Source: CAYRJA01 sp964424455 (GTDB taxonomy: Bacteria; Bacteroidota; Bacteroidia; Chitinophagales; UBA10324). From it: 13,278 nt of DNA. The notes under the pieces were generated by a model. That model saw only the letters and a list, made by a program, of their open reading frames with translations, had not been told where the DNA came from and made no database searches. Of the stretch, positions 1-7,500 are shown in pieces. The stretch covers positions 1 to 13,278 of the forward strand of contig CAYRJA010000092.1 of NCBI GenBank assembly GCA_964424455.1. The letters run 5' to 3'. The position numbers and the translations under genes were made by a program. How positions within the stretch are numbered: position 1 is the stretch's first letter; each line of letters begins with the position of its first letter.

Positions 1-111
1 TGCCATGCGGCAAATATAATACTTTTAGACTATTTATGAAATAAAAATAGTATAATCTTATAATTATGACTGTTCAATTCAATTAAAAAAATGAAAGTCA
101 GAGAAGTTTGC

Positions 112-126
112 TGTCAACAATTGACA
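112..126. repeat. Short inverted repeat, operator-like
   Basis: TGTCAA at 112-117 and TTGACA at 121-126 are perfect inverted copies separated by CAA. The symmetry is of the size of a dimeric repressor site, but no gene start lies close by to give it a target. A 15-base near-palindrome can arise by chance in AT-rich DNA, so function is only a possibility. Confidence 0.3.
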
Positions 127-230
127 AATTAATTTTAAATAAATCGTGTCCTGACAACTGGAAATATATCAGTTATGGAATTGCAGAGAAATAGAATTAT
201 TACTGCTGAAAATTTTATCCATGCAAGGTT

Positions 231-250
231 ACGCGAAGTGAACTTCGTGT
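231..250. repeat. Intergenic hairpin
   Basis: Bases 231-239 pair with 242-250 (nine pairs including one G-T), with GA at the centre. In practice the loop would open to TGAA with an eight-pair stem. No T-run follows on either strand, so it does not look like a simple terminator. It lies more than 400 bases from the nearest gene start. Confidence 0.4.
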
Positions 251-330
251 GGAAGAGTAAACGACAGAACATCAGCTTAGCCATGATTATTTCACAGCTC
301 AATCATATATAGAGATCGTTGAGATAGAAT

Positions 331-366
331 AACAACAAAAAACCCTCTCCGGATTGGAAAGGGTTT
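331..366 (-). terminator. Rho-independent terminator of rplU-rpmA
   Basis: Bases 340-346 (AAACCCT) pair with 360-366 (AGGGTTT). Pairing continues inward through T348-A358, C349-G357 and C350-G356 with one C-A mismatch, around a GGATT loop. Read on the minus strand, the stem is followed at once by TTTTTTGTTGTT. It starts 27 bases past the rpmA stop codon. Stem plus T-run make this a convincing intrinsic terminator for the ribosomal protein operon. Confidence 0.85.
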
Positions 367-392
367 AATGGGTGTTTACTGAAATCTTAATA

Positions 393-665
393 TCAGTTTG
401 AAGCGCTTGCTTCAACCGGAATGATATTGATATAATCGCGGTTCTTTGCCTTGCGCTTAAACTCCACTACTCCTGCTGTAACAGCAAAAATGGTATGGTC
501 TTTTCCCATCATTACTCCTTTTCCGGGGAAAAACTTAGTGCCGCGCTGACGAACAATAATGTTTCCGGGAATAGCTTCCTGCCCTCCGTAAATTTTTACT
601 CCGAGTCGTTGTCCGTGTGAATCTCTTCCGTTTTTGGAACTACCTTCACCTTTTTTGTGTGCCAT
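393..665 (-). CDS. rpmA: 50S ribosomal protein L27
   Basis: Large-subunit ribosomal protein whose N-terminus reaches the peptidyl transferase centre. The 90-residue product begins MAHKKGEGSSKNGRDSHGQR and continues with GVKIYGGQ and GNIIVRQRGTKF, the standard L27 signature, at the usual family length. The glycine- and lysine-rich N-terminus starts directly after Met. There is no cleavable extension of the kind found in Firmicutes. It lies 7 bases downstream of rplU on the same strand and ends just before a strong terminator, so the two genes form the classic rplU-rpmA operon. No Shine-Dalgarno sequence precedes the ATG, as is usual in Bacteroidota. Confidence 0.98.
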   Translation of the reverse strand: MAHKKGEGSSKNGRDSHGQRLGVKIYGGQEAIPGNIIVRQRGTKFFPGKGVMMGKDHTIFAVTAGVVEFKRKAKNRDYINIIPVEASASN

Positions 666-672
666 TGCTGAA

Positions 673-978
673 TTATTTTATTGTGTCAATTTTTATTTTA
701 GTCAGATACTGACGGTGTCCGTTCAGTTTCTTGTATCCTTTTCTTCTCTTCTTTTTAAACACAAGTACCTTGTCGCCTTTCAGATGTTCAACAATGCTGG
801 CTGAAATCTGTCCTTTCACATAAGGGTCGCCCACAGCGATTTTTCCCTTATTGTCTGTCAGGAGAATTTTATCAAAAGTCACCTTATCACCCGGATTTCC
901 TTCGATGCGGTGAACAAATATTTCTTTGCCGGCTTCTGCCTTAAACTGTTGTCCTGCAATATCTACAATGGCGTACAT
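673..978 (-). CDS. rplU: 50S ribosomal protein L21
   Basis: Large-subunit ribosomal protein that binds 23S rRNA. The 101 residues show the typical MYAIVDIAGQQFKAEAGKEI start, a central DKILL...GDPYVKG region and the basic KKKRRKGYKKLNGHRQ stretch near residues 75-92 that contacts rRNA. Length matches bacterial L21 (about 100-105). It is the first gene of the rplU-rpmA operon. A TTG-N19-TATCTTTG promoter lies just upstream, giving a leader of only about 25 bases. That leaves no room for a structured autoregulatory leader. Confidence 0.98.
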   Translation of the reverse strand: MYAIVDIAGQQFKAEAGKEIFVHRIEGNPGDKVTFDKILLTDNKGKIAVGDPYVKGQISASIVEHLKGDKVLVFKKKRRKGYKKLNGHRQYLTKIKIDTIK

Positions 979-1006
979 GGTTAGCGTATTTTCAAATTTG
1001 AGCCGC

Positions 1007-1036
1007 CAAAGATAGTTTTTACAGAATGAAAAACAA
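1007..1036 (-). promoter_or_regulatory. Bacteroidota-type promoter of rplU-rpmA
   Basis: On the minus strand a TTG (complement of CAA at 1034-1036) is followed after 19 bases by TATCTTTG (complement of 1007-1014). This matches the TTG/TAnnTTTG pattern recognised by the Bacteroidota primary sigma factor, with its usual spacing. Transcription should start close to position 1002, about 25 bases before the rplU ATG. Confidence 0.8.
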
Positions 1037-1049
1037 AAATGATTTCAAC

Positions 1050-1057
1050 TATTTTTG
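1050..1057 (+). promoter_or_regulatory. Candidate -7 box for the tRNA-Val gene
   Basis: TATTTTTG matches TAnnTTTG exactly and is followed by CAGC, a context often seen at Bacteroidota start sites. No clear TTG lies 17-23 bases upstream, which weakens it. If used, it would give a 5' leader of about 75 bases before the tRNA. It sits beside the divergent rplU promoter. Confidence 0.4.
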
Positions 1058-1139
1058 CAGCATTATTTTTCACTATGGGTACAGTGGATAATCTCTCTTT
1101 TTATAGGCGGATTCTTCATTACTCCGAATAAAATAAAAT

Positions 1140-1214
1140 GGGTTGTTAGCTCAGTTGGTTTAGAGCACTGCCTCGACAAGGCAGGGGTCACCGGTTCAAG
1201 TCCAGTACAACCCA
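1140..1214 (+). tRNA. tRNA-Val (anticodon GAC), with C33
   Basis: A full cloverleaf folds. The acceptor stem is 1140-1146 with 1207-1213 (seven pairs). The D-stem is GCTC/GAGC (1149-1152, 1163-1166) and the anticodon stem is CTGCC/GGCAG (1168-1172, 1180-1184). The loop is TCGACAA with GAC at 1175-1177. The variable loop has five bases and the T-loop reads TTCAAGT. The discriminator is A1214 and CCA is not encoded. GAC reads the valine codons GTC and GTT. Two departures stand out: position 33 (base 1174) is C instead of the nearly universal U, and the middle pair of the T-stem is C1192-A1204 instead of U-A. Either the tRNA tolerates both changes, or it is a decaying or mis-sequenced copy. Confidence 0.9.
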
Positions 1215-1246
1215 CTTTTACAGATAACCTGTTGTTTTTAAAAGTG
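1213..1246. terminator. Possible two-way terminator between tRNA-Val and the DUF445 gene
   Basis: CACTTTTA (1213-1220) and TAAAAGTG (1239-1246) are perfect eight-base inverted copies around an 18-base loop. The element lies between the convergent tRNA and DUF445 genes, where terminators for both are expected. The stem is AT-rich, the loop is large, the left arm overlaps the last two tRNA bases, and no long T-run follows, so this is weak. Confidence 0.3.
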
Positions 1247-1257
1247 TTAACAAAACA

Positions 1258-1863
1258 TTACATTATATAAAAGATTGCCGCCACCTCAATCATCCCAAGT
1301 ACAAATCCAAGAAGAGCAATAAAAATTTTTAATTTATAAATTTTATTTCCCGCTATTTTATAAAAATTTTTTTCCAACTCCTGAACAGGATAGGTAGAAA
1401 TAAACTCTCTCACTTTTGTTTTAACATCAAACTGCTGCTGAATTTTTCCGGAATACATTTTTATAATCTCAGGTATCATTTTGTCCAACTCACCTACCAG
1501 GCTTTCTTTCGCAGTGTTGACTAAACTGTCTGTAATGAACATGGAAAGCATCGGTAGTTTTTCAAGTAGTTTTATGCGCAGAAATTCCTCCGCTTTCTTA
1601 TCTAAATAGTCATGTATCTCTTTCAGACTTTCCGGAGATAGGAGTTTTTCTTCCATCGCTTTAAAGTTTACCAACTCGGCAGAAATATATGCTGCCACAT
1701 CTTCAGCTAATGAGCGCTGAAGGGAAGGAATCAGTCCTTGTACTTTAATAAAAAGGAAATTTTTCCTGTGAAACGGACGGAATATAAAATAAATAATTGC
1801 TGTTACAATAAACCATCCGAACAGCACATTCAGAACGGGAATCAGATAGATAAAATAAGTCAT
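1258..1863 (-). CDS. DUF445 family membrane protein
   Basis: A 201-residue membrane protein of unknown function. Residues about 5-28 form an N-terminal transmembrane helix with the family-like pattern PVLNVLFGWF...IYFIFRPFHRK. A GLIPSLQRSLAEDVAAYI stretch (about 43-60) follows, resembling the conserved GLIPxxRxxLA segment of DUF445 proteins (relatives of YheB). The middle is a long charged helical region, and residues about 181-200 are a second transmembrane helix. This suggests a membrane-anchored helical domain. The gene starts 55 bases downstream of the pyrE stop on the same strand and probably shares its transcript. An imperfect 11-pair hairpin ends two bases before its ATG and could affect translation. 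The family call rests on pattern recognition; the function is unknown. Confidence 0.75.
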   Translation of the reverse strand: MTYFIYLIPVLNVLFGWFIVTAIIYFIFRPFHRKNFLFIKVQGLIPSLQRSLAEDVAAYISAELVNFKAMEEKLLSPESLKEIHDYLDKKAEEFLRIKLLEKLPMLSMFITDSLVNTAKESLVGELDKMIPEIIKMYSGKIQQQFDVKTKVREFISTYPVQELEKNFYKIAGNKIYKLKIFIALLGFVLGMIEVAAIFYIM

Positions 1864-1865
1864 AT

Positions 1866-1901
1866 AGTCTTGCGTTTAGTGTCCGGAGAAAACTCAAGAC
1901 T
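1866..1901 (-). promoter_or_regulatory. Hairpin at the start of the DUF445 gene
   Basis: AGTCTTG (1866-1872) pairs with CAAGACT (1895-1901). After one C-T mismatch, GTTT (1874-1877) pairs with AAAC (1890-1893), closing a 12-base loop. It lies between pyrE and the DUF445 gene and ends two bases upstream of the DUF445 ATG. No T-run follows, so a translation-control or mRNA-processing role is more likely than termination. Confidence 0.45.
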
Positions 1902-1918
1902 CAATGCGCTTTACAATT

Positions 1919-2566
1919 TTATAATCCCTTGCTCCATTCATTGGGCTTTAAGCGCCATGATTTAAGTGCATCCATTTCGTCTTTCTTTACATATCCGAGT
2001 TCAAGCGCCTTGCTAATCATCATTTCATAATCGGTGATGGTATAAAAGGGGCAATCTGCATTGAGGAAATTATTTTCAGAAGATTCAAATCCATAGGTAA
2101 ACAATGCTATCAGTCCGAGTACTTCGCAGCCTGAGGCGCGCAAAGCATTTATGACATTAATACTGCTTCCGCCGGTAGAAACCAGATCTTCCACCACCAC
2201 TACTTTTTGCCCTTCCTGCACTTTTCCTTCTATCATGTTGGTAAGCCCGTGTGCTTTCGGCGATGAGCGCACATAGCAAAATGGCATATCAAGCACATCA
2301 GCCACTAATGCGCCGTGAGCAATTCCCGCAGTAGCCACGCCGGCAATCATTTCAGTATCAGGAAACTTTTTTTTGATAATTTCTTTCAACTGCTCTTTAA
2401 TAAAAGTTCTTATTTCAGGATAGGAAAGTGTAAGACGGTTATCGCAATACACCGGCGATAGCCATCCCGAAGCCCACGTAAATGGTGTTTGCAGATTAAG
2501 TTTAATGGCTTTTATTTGTAACAACTGCGAAGCCATTTTACTCGCAGCAGATTTTGAAATAATCAT
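1919..2566 (-). CDS. pyrE: Orotate phosphoribosyltransferase
   Basis: Cytosolic enzyme that joins orotate to PRPP to give orotidine 5'-phosphate, the fifth step of UMP synthesis. The 215 residues contain the PRPP-binding loop VVVVEDLVSTGGSS at 122-135 with adjacent acidic E126-D127. The flexible catalytic loop is around residues 98-114, with K104 and H106 (SSPKAHG). FTWASGWLSPVYCDNR at 29-44 binds orotate. Length is normal. The start MIISKSAAS aligns with the usual Bacteroidota N-terminus, so the internal Met11 is less likely. The gene is divergent from a Nudix gene, and the DUF445 gene follows it on the same strand. A TAnnTTTG box lies only five bases before the ATG. Confidence 0.95.
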   Translation of the reverse strand: MIISKSAASKMASQLLQIKAIKLNLQTPFTWASGWLSPVYCDNRLTLSYPEIRTFIKEQLKEIIKKKFPDTEMIAGVATAGIAHGALVADVLDMPFCYVRSSPKAHGLTNMIEGKVQEGQKVVVVEDLVSTGGSSINVINALRASGCEVLGLIALFTYGFESSENNFLNADCPFYTITDYEMMISKALELGYVKKDEMDALKSWRLKPNEWSKGL

Positions 2567-2571
2567 GGGTT

Positions 2572-2579
2572 CAAACCTA
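2572..2579 (-). promoter_or_regulatory. Candidate -7 box directly before pyrE
   Basis: The minus strand reads TAGGTTTG here, an exact TAnnTTTG match, ending five bases before the pyrE ATG. If active, transcription would start at or next to the start codon and the mRNA would be almost leaderless. No TTG is found at the expected distance, so the evidence is the -7 box alone. Confidence 0.35.
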
Positions 2580-2617
2580 ATAGATTAATTTTAGATTTTG
2601 GATTGAAGATAAAAACA

Positions 2618-3262
2618 ATGGTAAAAATTTTCATTAATAAAACAGCAGTATATCTTCTTGAACGGAATGATAAACCGCTCATTGATGTAAAATATTCTGG
2701 AGAAAAAATTACCGGCTATGACTTTTCAGACAAATCATCGCTACTTTCATTGATTGAAAAGTCAGAAAGAAATACTGAATCTTCCACAATATTTATTGAA
2801 CATAAAAATGCTGATGAACTTTTTGAAATCTTCAAATCATTTTACAAACCGGTTTCTGCAGCAGGAGGTGTTGTAAAGAATAACAAAGGTGAAGCGCTGA
2901 TGATTTTCCGCAGGGGAAAATGGGATTTGCCAAAAGGAAAAGTGGAAAAGAATGAGTCAGTAAAGGAAGCGGCTGTGCGTGAAGTTCAGGAAGAAACAGG
3001 TTTAAAAAATATTGAAGCCGGAAAACAGATTTATTTATATCCGTGGAAACAGTCCTGCACTTATCATACTTATAATATAGGCGACAAAAAAATTTTAAAA
3101 GATACTCACTGGTTTGAAATGAGGAGTGCAGATACTTCACTGCTGCAACCTCAAACGGAAGAAGAAATCACTAAAGCAGAATGGGCTCCTGTACAGAAAA
3201 TCCCTGAGCTAATGAACGAGTCTTATGGCTCTATCGCTGATGTAATCAGGTATTCACTGTAA
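2618..3262 (+). CDS. Nudix hydrolase next to pyrE
   Basis: Predicted hydrolase of a nucleoside diphosphate linked to another group; the substrate is unknown. The Nudix box is complete (G-x5-E-x7-RE-V-x-EE-x-G-L) at residues about 107-129 and includes the metal-binding REVQEE. It follows AAGGVV...WDLPKGK, as expected for the fold. About 85 residues before the Nudix domain (KIFINKTAVYLL...) form a separate N-terminal region of unknown role. I chose ATG at 2618 rather than TTG at 2603: it gives MVKIFINKTAVYLL and leaves a 51-base gap to the divergent pyrE start. A similar Nudix gene beside pyrE is, from memory, common in Bacteroidota. The gene ends 7 bases from the stop of the convergent WG-repeat gene. 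Confidence 0.9.
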   Translation: MVKIFINKTAVYLLERNDKPLIDVKYSGEKITGYDFSDKSSLLSLIEKSERNTESSTIFIEHKNADELFEIFKSFYKPVSAAGGVVKNNKGEALMIFRRGKWDLPKGKVEKNESVKEAAVREVQEETGLKNIEAGKQIYLYPWKQSCTYHTYNIGDKKILKDTHWFEMRSADTSLLQPQTEEEITKAEWAPVQKIPELMNESYGSIADVIRYSL

Positions 3263-3269
3263 CAGAATT

Positions 3270-4328
3270 CTACCAAACCTTTTTACCGCTTGTATTAATA
3301 TACTCCCATCGGTTTTCAAGTTTTACATGAGCCAGTCCGCGAAAGAAACTTTTCGCTTCTTTATATTGAAAATTAATTACAGCAGAACCGTTTGTATCAA
3401 GAAATCCGTAGTAGCCGCCCAGTTTTACTAATGCAAATCCGTCGTGATAATCTCCTCCTTCTTCGTACTGCGGACTTGCCACATATTTTCCCTCCTTATT
3501 AATGTAGCCGACAAATCCGCCTGTCAGTTTTATGTTTTCATTATCGTATTTCTGGCGCTCTGTAGTTTTAGCAAACCCTTCTGAAAAATCAGATACGGCT
3601 TCAAACTTCGCAGGAATAATAATTTTCCCCTGCTTATCAATAAACCCGTATTGACCATTCTCAACAAACCATGCAAAGCCCTCTTTAAAATCTCCGGCAT
3701 CTTCAAATGTTCCTTTGCTCCACAACTTTCCGGAGGTATCAACAAAAGTACGTAAGTTACCGGGTAAGACTACACGCATATATCCTTCGCTGAACTGAGT
3801 GGGCTTAGCTTCGTCTATGTAATAACTATCGGGAGTGAAAACAGTTTTTCCTTGGCGGTTAATGATGTAGTAATCGCTGAAAGTTCCATCGCATAAATGA
3901 ATTAATGCGCGGTTGTCATGAAAGTCTGTTACAGTACAAATGCCCGGCAAGTCAATATTAAGAACCTTTCCTGTAGTATCAATAAATGACCAATAAAGAA
4001 TGCTATCATTTCCTATTGCTGCCACAGCCGCCAATCCTTCAGAAAAATTTCTTGCTGAATCAAATTCTGCTTTTATAACCCGCTCACCTTTAGGATTAAT
4101 ATACCCATACTTTTTACCTTCCTGAACTACAGCCAATCCATTATAAAAATATTCCGCATGTTGAAAGATAGGCGGTATTACAACATCACCCGAATAATTA
4201 ATGTATCCATATCTTCCGTTCTGAACAACAGGATAGAGGAAATCGCCCACACTTTTTTTAGTTTCCTGAGCATCTGTTTGAAAAAAAATAAATAATAAAA
4301 CAAAAGGAATAATAATACTTCTGACCAT
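3270..4328 (-). CDS. Secreted WG-repeat protein
   Basis: A 352-residue protein with a signal peptide (hydrophobic residues about 4-17, likely cut after the alanine or glutamine of TDAQ). The rest is about eight or nine copies of a WG/KWG-type repeat of some 30-45 residues: an aromatic-G-aromatic-I/L-D/N start, then GK, I-P-x-F, and a F-x-x-G-L/F-A closing motif. Clear copies are YGYINYSGDVVIPPIF, YGYINPKGERVIKAEF, YGFIDKQGKIIIPAKF and YGFLDTNGSAVINFQY; the central copies (about 115-200) are degenerate. Such proteins are frequent in Bacteroidota and are thought to fold into repeat scaffolds for binding, but targets are unknown. It converges with the Nudix gene and diverges from smc. A TACTTTTG box lies 20 bases upstream. 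Confidence 0.88.
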   Translation of the reverse strand: MVRSIIIPFVLLFIFFQTDAQETKKSVGDFLYPVVQNGRYGYINYSGDVVIPPIFQHAEYFYNGLAVVQEGKKYGYINPKGERVIKAEFDSARNFSEGLAAVAAIGNDSILYWSFIDTTGKVLNIDLPGICTVTDFHDNRALIHLCDGTFSDYYIINRQGKTVFTPDSYYIDEAKPTQFSEGYMRVVLPGNLRTFVDTSGKLWSKGTFEDAGDFKEGFAWFVENGQYGFIDKQGKIIIPAKFEAVSDFSEGFAKTTERQKYDNENIKLTGGFVGYINKEGKYVASPQYEEGGDYHDGFALVKLGGYYGFLDTNGSAVINFQYKEAKSFFRGLAHVKLENRWEYINTSGKKVW

Positions 4329-4347
4329 AGGTAAATTTTAAGAGAAA

Positions 4348-4355
4348 CAAAAGTA
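4348..4355 (-). promoter_or_regulatory. Candidate -7 box for the WG-repeat gene
   Basis: The minus strand reads TACTTTTG, an exact TAnnTTTG match, 19 bases before the ATG at 4328. No TTG is found at the usual distance upstream, so support is partial. Confidence 0.4.
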
Positions 4356-4510
4356 TTAAAATATTGTGCCGTAAATTTTATTTGAGCTGTTTTGCATTGA
4401 AAAAAGTTTTAAGCAGAATTCTTCTCCACAAGTCTGTTGTTAATAAGCTATTTTAGTTGTTTCTCCTATGAATATTAGTTTACATTCGCAAAAAAATAAA
4501 CATAAATACC

Positions 4511-7500
4511 GTGCGATTAGTCAGTTTAGAAATTAAGGGCTTTAAAAGTTTTGCCGAAAAAACGACAATTAATTTTAATGATAACGTCACCGGCGTAGTA
4601 GGACCTAACGGCTGCGGCAAATCGAATGTGGTGGATGCCATCCGCTGGGTGCTGGGCGAGCAAAAAACGAGTGTGCTCCGTTCCGAAAAAATGGAAAATG
4701 TGATTTTCAACGGAACCAAAGAACGCAAACCTTCATCACTTGCAGAGGTATCACTCACTTTTGAAAACAACAAAAATCTCCTTCCTACCGAATTTAATAC
4801 GGTTACTATTTCCAGACATTACTTCCGCAATGGCGACAGTGAATACAAACTGAACAATGTCACCTGCCGTCTGAAAGACATTACCAGCTTGTTTCTCGAC
4901 ACCGGAATCAGCAGTGATTCTTATGCCATTATTGAACTGGGCATGGTGAATGATATTCTGAATGACAAAGAACACAGCCGGCGCAAGTTGTTTGAACATG
5001 CCGCCGGTATCAGCAAGTACAAAGCGCGCAAGAAAGAAACACTGAATAAATTAGAAGCCACACAGAACGACTTGAATCGTGTGGATGATTTGCTTTTTGA
5101 AATTGACAATAATTTAAAATCACTTGAAAGTCAGGCAAAGAAAACGGAGCGGTACTATAAACTGAAAGAAGAATACAAAGAGCTATCCGTTGAACTGGCT
5201 ATTTATACGATTGATGGATTGAAAAAATCCTTTGATGAAATTCAGAAACAACAGGAAACTGAAGAGCAGAAGAAAATAGCGATTGAAACAGATATCATTG
5301 CAAAAGATGCAGTGTTACAGCAGGAGAAAAAGGATAATATTGAAAAGGAAAAAAACCTGCTGAATGGTCAGAAAATCCTGAATGAAGTATCCAACTCTGT
5401 GAAACAGAAGGAGAATGAGAAAAACATTCTCACTGAAAACCGGAAATTCCAACACGACACTAAGGAGAATCTTGCACAGCAGAATCTTCACACGGATGAA
5501 AATATTAAAGCAATCAGCGGAAGCATTGTAACACTTGAAACGGGAAAAGAAAGCGAACAGACCATACTGAACGAATTACATCTTCAGCTTGAATCGGTAA
5601 AGATTGCTCTGGAGAATGTTCGCCTGAACCATTCTGATGTAAAACGAAACTTAGACGGCGAAGTACAGAAAATGCAGTTGCTTGACCGGGAAATGAATGA
5701 CCTTGAAAGAAAAACTGCCGTGAATAATGTGAAGAAAGAAAATTCTTTAAAAGAAATTTCTCAAATTGAAGAGGAGAATAAAAGACGCACTCAGGAAAAG
5801 GAGCAACTGAGTACCTCTCTGGATGAACTGTATAAAAAGGAAAATTCTCAGAAAGAAGATATCCGGCAACTCACTCAGGCAGGTGATGAGTTACAAATGA
5901 AAATTACTTCCGCCGAAGAATCTCTTGATAAAGTCCGCGACCGTTCTACAGAGGTAAATAGAAAATTAGATGCCCGCCAGAATGAATATAACCTTACCAA
6001 AAGTTTTATTGACAACATGGAGGGTTTTCCGGACTCTATCAAATTTTTGAGTCAGAATCCACAGTGGTCAACCAATGCTCCGCTGCTGTCCGATATTATT
6101 ACCTGCCCTGCCGAATACCGTGTGGCAATTGAAACTTACTTGGAGAATTATCTCAACTATTATGTGGTAAGCGACATGAGAGAAGCACTATCCGCAGTGA
6201 ATCTGTTAAGCAGTACTGCAAAAGGTCGTGCTAATTTTTTTGTATTAAATGACTTTGAAGATTTTATTCCTGCTCCTCGTGAAACACCTGCGGGCTTAGT
6301 AAAAGCTTACGATGTAATGGAATTGGAAGAGCCTTACCGCCGTTTGGGAGCTTATTTATTATTTAATGTTTTTGTGGCGGAGAGTGATGAAGAAGCAGAA
6401 AATGCGCGAGTAGGAAAGAATACAGTAATCATTTCAAAATCCGGGAAGTTTATTCGTCAACCTTACTCCGTTTCAGGAGGACAGGTTGGCTCTTTCTCCG
6501 GGAAAAGACTGGGAAGAATAAAAAATTTAGAAGCGCTCAGTAAAGAAATTGAAACTCTTCAGAGTGAATCTTCTTCACTGAAAGAAAAGACACAACTGTT
6601 ACAGCAAGAACTGATTCAACTGAAATCAGCTTCTACCGATAAACTGTTAGACAAAGCCCGCGAACAGTTGAACAGTATTAAGAATGAAATTATTTCCATC
6701 CGTACCAAAACAGAGCACCTCGAAGAAAGTGTTACACAATCAGACAACAGGAAAGAACTGATTCTGAATTCACTGAAAGAACATGAGTCTGAAAACGAAA
6801 CTTTCTCTGTTGAAAAAGAGGAATTACTCAAAAGGAAAAACGATCAACAGGAAGTACTGACTGCTTTACAAACCTCCTTTAAGGAAGCAGATACCCTATT
6901 ACAGGAGAACTCAGCAACCTTCAACCAGAAGAATATTCAATACCTGCAACAGCAGAATAAAGTAAATGCCATTGCACAGGAAATCCGGTTCAAACAGCAG
7001 CAACTTACGCAGTTGCAACAGCAGTTTGACAACAATACTCTTTCCATTGCTTCTGCTGAAGCACAAATCATGGACATTGAGCAGCGGTTGTCTGTAACAG
7101 ATGTGGAACTGATTCATTTGTATTCTCAGAAATCATCGCAGGAAGCGACTGTAACAGAACTGGAGCGGATTTACTATGAGAGCCGCGGTAAGATTAATGA
7201 AGAAGAAGAGAAGGTAAAGGAGCTGCACCGCAACAAAGAAGCTGCAGATGTAATTCTCAATCAGGTGAAAGAGCGCACTACTGAATTAAAGATTCAACTG
7301 AGTGCACTGCGTGAACGATTAGAAATAGAGTTCAAGGTAAATATAGAAGAACTGATGGATAAAGAATCGAACCCTGAACTGAATGTGGAAGAGCTAAAGG
7401 AAAAGGTGGCACGAATGAAAAATCGTATTGAAACTTTTGGTGAAATAAATCCAATGGCAGTAGAAGCATTCAATGAGATGAGGCAGCGCGCTGATTTTAT

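Larger units (their letters stand above)
1..336. other. Intergenic stretch, no gene seen
   Basis: I see no plausible coding region here on either strand. It is AT-rich and holds small inverted repeats: TGTCAA-CAA-TTGACA at 112-126 and a hairpin around ACGCGAAGT/ACTTCGTGT at 231-250. A perfect TAnnTTTG box reads leftward at 18-11, followed by ATG GCA at 6-1, which could be the start of a minus-strand gene leaving the window. Six coding bases are far too few to claim it. The right edge is the downstream side of the rpmA terminator. Confidence 0.6.

Noticed and set aside
1..18. Possible start of a minus-strand gene leaving the left edge (TATATTTG then ATG GCA)
   Set aside because: Only two codons are visible and no TTG lies at the expected distance, so it cannot be supported.
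1055..1270. Small plus-strand frame of 71 codons
   Set aside because: It runs straight through the tRNA-Val gene, and its translated sequence is that of the tRNA.
2603..2617. Upstream TTG start for the Nudix gene
   Set aside because: ATG at 2618 gives the natural N-terminus, and the extra MKIKT adds nothing recognisable.
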